From Setaria digitata (Eukaryota > Nematoda > Chromadorea > Rhabditida > Setariidae): 39,700 nucleotides of DNA. The notes under the pieces were generated by a model. That model searched no databases and was not told the DNA's origin. It saw only the letters and a program-made list of their open reading frames with translations. The translations under genes and the position numbers were made by a program. Location of the stretch: the NCBI GenBank assembly GCA_003640385.1, contig RCAB01000544.1:1-39700 (forward strand), given 5' to 3'. Shown here in pieces: positions 36,082 to 39,700 of this stretch (position 1 is the first letter of the stretch; each line of letters opens with the position of its first letter).

Positions 36082-36194
36082 AACTAGAAATTTAAATTTC
36101 AAATACTTCAGTTCAGTTACGATGTGAACAAAATTTATTCCCTGCGGTACCAACAATCGGAGTTGAAGTACCACCCTTGAGAAATGGGCAGTGA
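36045..36194. other. Coding-like segment with competing exon models on both strands
   Basis: Plus model: exon 36045-36070 (YDAFKLAN) spliced at GTAAGC to 36117-36194, reading LRCEQNLFPAVPTIGVEVPP and ending RNGQ. Minus model: exon 36175-36121 (GGTSTPIVGTAGNKFCSH) spliced at GTAACT to 36075-36017 (YICKLKRIINLMNRFYLN, stop). The minus peptide loosely recalls Cys-Pro-Gly lustrin-type repeats. Both introns would be only about 45 nt. At most one is likely to be right. Confidence 0.3.
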
Positions 36195-36500
36195 AAAAAA
36201 AAAAACAAAAATTTAAATTTTTTTCCATTTAATTTAAAAAATTTAATTTAAATGCAATTGAGTAAAAATAGTTCATCTATATTTCTGTTTTGTTTTCCTT
36301 TTCTTCACTTGAGCATTTTTATTGTTTCATTGTAGTAAAAATCACTGCATATAATTTAAGCTTTAATTAAATTCATTAAAAAAAAAAAAAAAAAAAGAGA
36401 AAGAAATCTCATATTAACGGATCAAAAATTATAAAATTTTTACTACAAAAACATTTTTAAGTTTTATGGTGAGGAGGTTTGGTCGCTTATTTTTGAAAGA

Positions 36501-39500
36501 ATGAAATTATATTCTTCAGTTATTCTAGTTATTGTTAATTTATCATTCATATCGGGAATTAAATTAAACAATACACAATGGCAGGATAATCGCAAGCTCG
36601 TTTGTTTTTTTTTTTTTGTCTTTCTAATTTAATATAAGAAATAATTATTAACAACATTTGGTTAAATATTTACTGAACTTAAACATTTTTGAAATCGGAC
36701 AAAAATATAATTATGATAATTAACATTCAAAGGTATACTCGAAATTCGCTTTTTCCAAACAAAAAAACAAACTAAAATAAAAATTTCATTTTAAAAATTT
36801 CTTTTCTACAAAACTCACTTAAAGTAATATTTTTCTGTAATTTATTCAAATAAAATCGATTGTTAAATCTGACCTTTTTGCTCAAATTTGATAAAATTTT
36901 TTTCATCTGCCCTGGCTTTTTGAGAATTCATGTAAAAGCCAATTTAGTTTTTTCTTTTTCTTTTCGCCCAAACATTTGTTGAAAGTTAACAAAGCGAATT
37001 CGCCTTAAATTGAGAACATATATTTTCTCTTTTTTTTTCCTTTTTTTTTTTATAAAAAACGAAAATTTTTCAGTCTTGGTAAGTGTGCTGATTTTTTTTC
37101 TTTTTACAGCTAATGAAACAAATTTTTCTTCATCAATAACATTTTAAAAATTTACAATTTTTTAAAACCAATGTAGAAAAGAAACTTCCGTAATTTTTCT
37201 GTAGTAATTCTAACATTTTTAATTGGCCTTATCGCTTTGTATTTTCAAGTAATTAAGCAATAAATGGCCATTTGAAAAAAATTACAGAATGAATCCAATT
37301 GTCGCAAAGAGTCACTTCTCTTTTTTTTTTTTTTTTTTTTTTTTTAAACACTTATTATTAAGTTAATCTGAAAAGATGAAAGCGCTAACTCGATTTTTCA
37401 ATCATTTTTGCAATGTTACAAATGATGCGATTTTTTTTTTTTATTTTCCTAATTTTTAATAATTATTTGTTTCCAATAGTTAATGGTTACTTTTATTTTC
37501 ATTGAAAATTTATTTTTTTTAACCAATTATTGATGATTAAACTTTTAATTCTTCTATTATTTTCAATAGTTTTCAATTATTTCTTATTTCTTTTTCTCCA
37601 GCATTTATTTCTAATAGTTTTTTTTTTTCTTAACAGCTGAATGTTTTACAAATTTTTTTTCCCCTAAAATAATTAAATTATTATTTAAAAATAGTAATTT
37701 AAATATTTTGACTCGCTCAAATGGCAAAACGACTAGAAGAAATGGAAATGAAAGTGATTTATCTTCAACAACTGTAAATTAATATTAGTTTTCATGACTT
37801 GAACAATTAGCTACTGTATTTAGCTTTTAATAACAGTTTTTTTTTTTTTTTTTCCAATAATAACAGCCAACTGAAGAAACGATTTAGTTTGATAAGCATC
37901 CGATAACAAGCACCAATTTTTTCTGATATTATCATTTTTTCTCATAATTTTTTCATCATTCTTCTGCGTGATCATTTGCTCCATTATGTGTTTATCGATA
38001 AAACGGAAGTTTAAATTTATGTAAAAGCATAAATTTAGCAGAAGAGAAATAAATATTCTAAGCCTTTTTTTTTTTTTACCTTGATTAGACTGTATCTTTA
38101 CAAAACTAATAATTATAAAATTTTATTTAAATAGATTTAACATGCTGTGTGTTTCCTAAATTAATAATTCTTTCTAATGATATTATTATCATTAGCAAGC
38201 AGCAGTATCGTTCTTGTCATTAATGAAAAAAGATATAAAGATAAAAAGCTTAAAAAAAAAAAACTTTCAATATAATTTTTTTGTTTGAATTCGATAAGAA
38301 CTGAATTAATTTATGTTGTTTTCCTTTCTTTTTTTTTAAAAAGTCGATAAAATTGTCAAAATCTTTTATTCTTCGCTTTAAAAAAAAAATTTCGAAAGCA
38401 CTACTTATATTATTTCATATATTATTTTCTTGGTAGCGTTGAAGAGAAATGCAAATTTATTCTTATCAAGTACCATAAAATGTCAAAAAAAAAAAAATCT
38501 CTTTTTTCCTCTCTACTTTTCATTTTTTCTTTAAATTTTAACAAAACCGGAAAAAAGAAAGCTTTAAAAATATTGTCATTCGTCATAATGTGTGTAATGT
38601 GCTGCATAAGTTTTTGAAATTTCAAAGATTTTAATTTTTTTTTTTTTAAATATAACATTTTATCTACTAAATCAAAGTAACAGAAGTAATCTAATGATCT
38701 TACAAAGATGTAACAGCTTTTAAACTATTTTTCGTAAGTGCTGATGGCTCAGTAATTTTCTTTCTCTCTTCTTTCTCTTTGATGTAAAAAAAAAAAAATT
38801 AGAATTTAGTGAAATTTTATTTCAGTTCATAAATGATAATATATGTCGCCGAAAACTATTTAAATCGGATGATGAAGCACTCACGATGCTGGCATTTTTA
38901 AGCTTGTTGCTTTCACTTGGCTTTATCACTGTATCATCTTATCTATTTGCTATCACAATGACAGAAGTAATCTAATAAAATCTTTATTTCGCTAAATTTT
39001 TATAGTTGCATTTTTTAAAAACACATTTACAAATATTAAGAAGGTTTCTCTTTTTCTTAGAAACTTATTTGTCTTCATAATTTCTGCCCAAAAAAAAAAA
39101 AAATTAATTTAAATTTTATAAATTTATACTTATCAATAAAACTACACTGCTAAATGGTATTTATGCAACAACTTTTCAGGGAAAATTTTTTTTTAAACAT
39201 AGAGCCCTAGTTTTATAATTTAAATTGAACTGGTTTCATTGCTTTCATCTTTTAAATTGAAATCATTTCCTTATGCAAATAACCGATTAGTATTCTCCAA
39301 AAAAGAAATTGCAAGGAAGATATCAGTACAATTTACTGATTCAAGAAAAAAAAAAAAAAAAAATCAACTGGAAAATTTGATAATAAGAAAAAAACTAGAA
39401 ATTGCTATTTTATGCTTATAATATTGTATGATATTGTGTAGTGATAATTTATAATTTCACTTCTTTAAATTTTCATTATTTTTTTCTAGAATTGATCAAA

Positions 39501-39653
39501 GCTTTTGATTCTAATTAACGCTATCCCATTAAGGTACGGAATGCTTTATTGAATACTGAAGATGCGATGCTTCAGGTGATGGATTCTGTTTTAGTATGTA
39601 TGATGCCAACAAATGTTATGAATCAGATTTGTGCTTCAAATGCCAACAATTAA
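36501..39653 (+). CDS. Small protein with signal peptide and one membrane segment
   Basis: Proposed exons: 36501-36599, 37074-37078 (5 nt), 37695-37773, 38826-38966 and 39534-39653, total about 147 residues. The start MKLYSSVILVIVNLSFISG is a good signal peptide, followed by an NNT sequon. The middle exon is Ser/Thr/Asn/Arg-rich (TRSNGKTTRRNGNESDLSST). The next carries CRRKLFKSDDEALT and one strong hydrophobic helix (about residues 82-104). The last encodes VRNALLNTEDAMLQVMDSVL and ends ICASNANN. This fits a type I membrane protein with a short cytosolic tail. No family recognised. The last two exons join in phase 0 with a good acceptor and a GTAATC donor; the first two junctions depend on the microexon. 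The first-exon donor (GTTTGT) is weak. Confidence 0.5.
37074..37078 (+). other. Candidate 5-nt microexon TCTTG
   Basis: AAAATTTTTCAG immediately before and GTAAGTG immediately after are both strong splice signals. Inserting the five bases converts phase 0 of the signal-peptide exon into phase 2 required by exon 37695-37773, adding Ser and Cys. Confidence 0.35.
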
Positions 39654-39700
39654 ATAATAATTTAAAAAAATTTTAAAGAAAAAATTGAGATTTTTTTTTT
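39654..39700 (+). other. Start of the 3' UTR of the last gene
   Basis: AT-rich sequence with AATAAT variants right after the TAA; the window ends before a clear cleavage signal. Confidence 0.4.

Noticed and set aside
37722..37778. Short ATG frame beginning MAKRLEEMEM on plus
   Set aside because: It follows an in-frame stop with no acceptor between, ends after 18 codons, and competes with the frame that joins the neighbouring exons in phase.

Overview
The window is AT-rich eukaryotic DNA full of homopolymer A and T tracts. It has short exons, long introns, splice acceptors of the TTTTCAG/TTTGCAG type and coding starts a few bases after a strong acceptor, as expected where a spliced leader is added in trans. 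Together with a recognisable animal replication-factor gene this suggests a nematode, probably a spirurid/filarial worm. The clade is an inference from base composition and splice signals. There is no bacterial operon, rRNA, tRNA, CRISPR array or intact transposon that I can see. Genes were assembled by hand from splice sites and reading-frame phase, so exon edges are predictions.

Layout. (1) 143-2260, plus: the 3' part of DSCC1 (DCC1), the cohesion-establishment subunit of the alternative clamp loader RFC-CTF18. (2) 3997-6025, minus: a 94-residue single-pass membrane protein in three exons. None of its exons is long enough to show as an open frame of 60 codons. (3) 8725-17666, minus: about 16 exons encoding a secreted protein of roughly 790 residues, rich in Pro near the N-terminus and in Gln and Pro in the C-terminal half. 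(4) 17.7-31.2 kb: mostly non-coding DNA with AT microsatellites, a 52-bp minisatellite, a 14-bp tandem repeat, a mosaic of direct repeats and some uncertain exons. (5) 31301-33907, plus: a four-pass membrane protein of 178 residues, LAPTM/DUF7027-like in shape. (6) 36501-39653, plus: a small protein with a signal peptide and one membrane segment, whose frame closes only if a 5-nt microexon is used.

The genes show no common pathway. DSCC1 is nuclear, while the other four confident or moderate models encode secreted or membrane proteins of mostly unknown function. Single-N positions at 1701, 1821, 6825, 18817 and 35941 are flanked by near-identical copies of the adjacent sequence. These look like unmerged contig overlaps, not biological duplications. 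No defined new biological system is proven here. The best leads are the hidden 94-residue membrane protein, the Pro/Gln-rich secretory protein with a symmetric optional exon, and the candidate 5-nt microexon.
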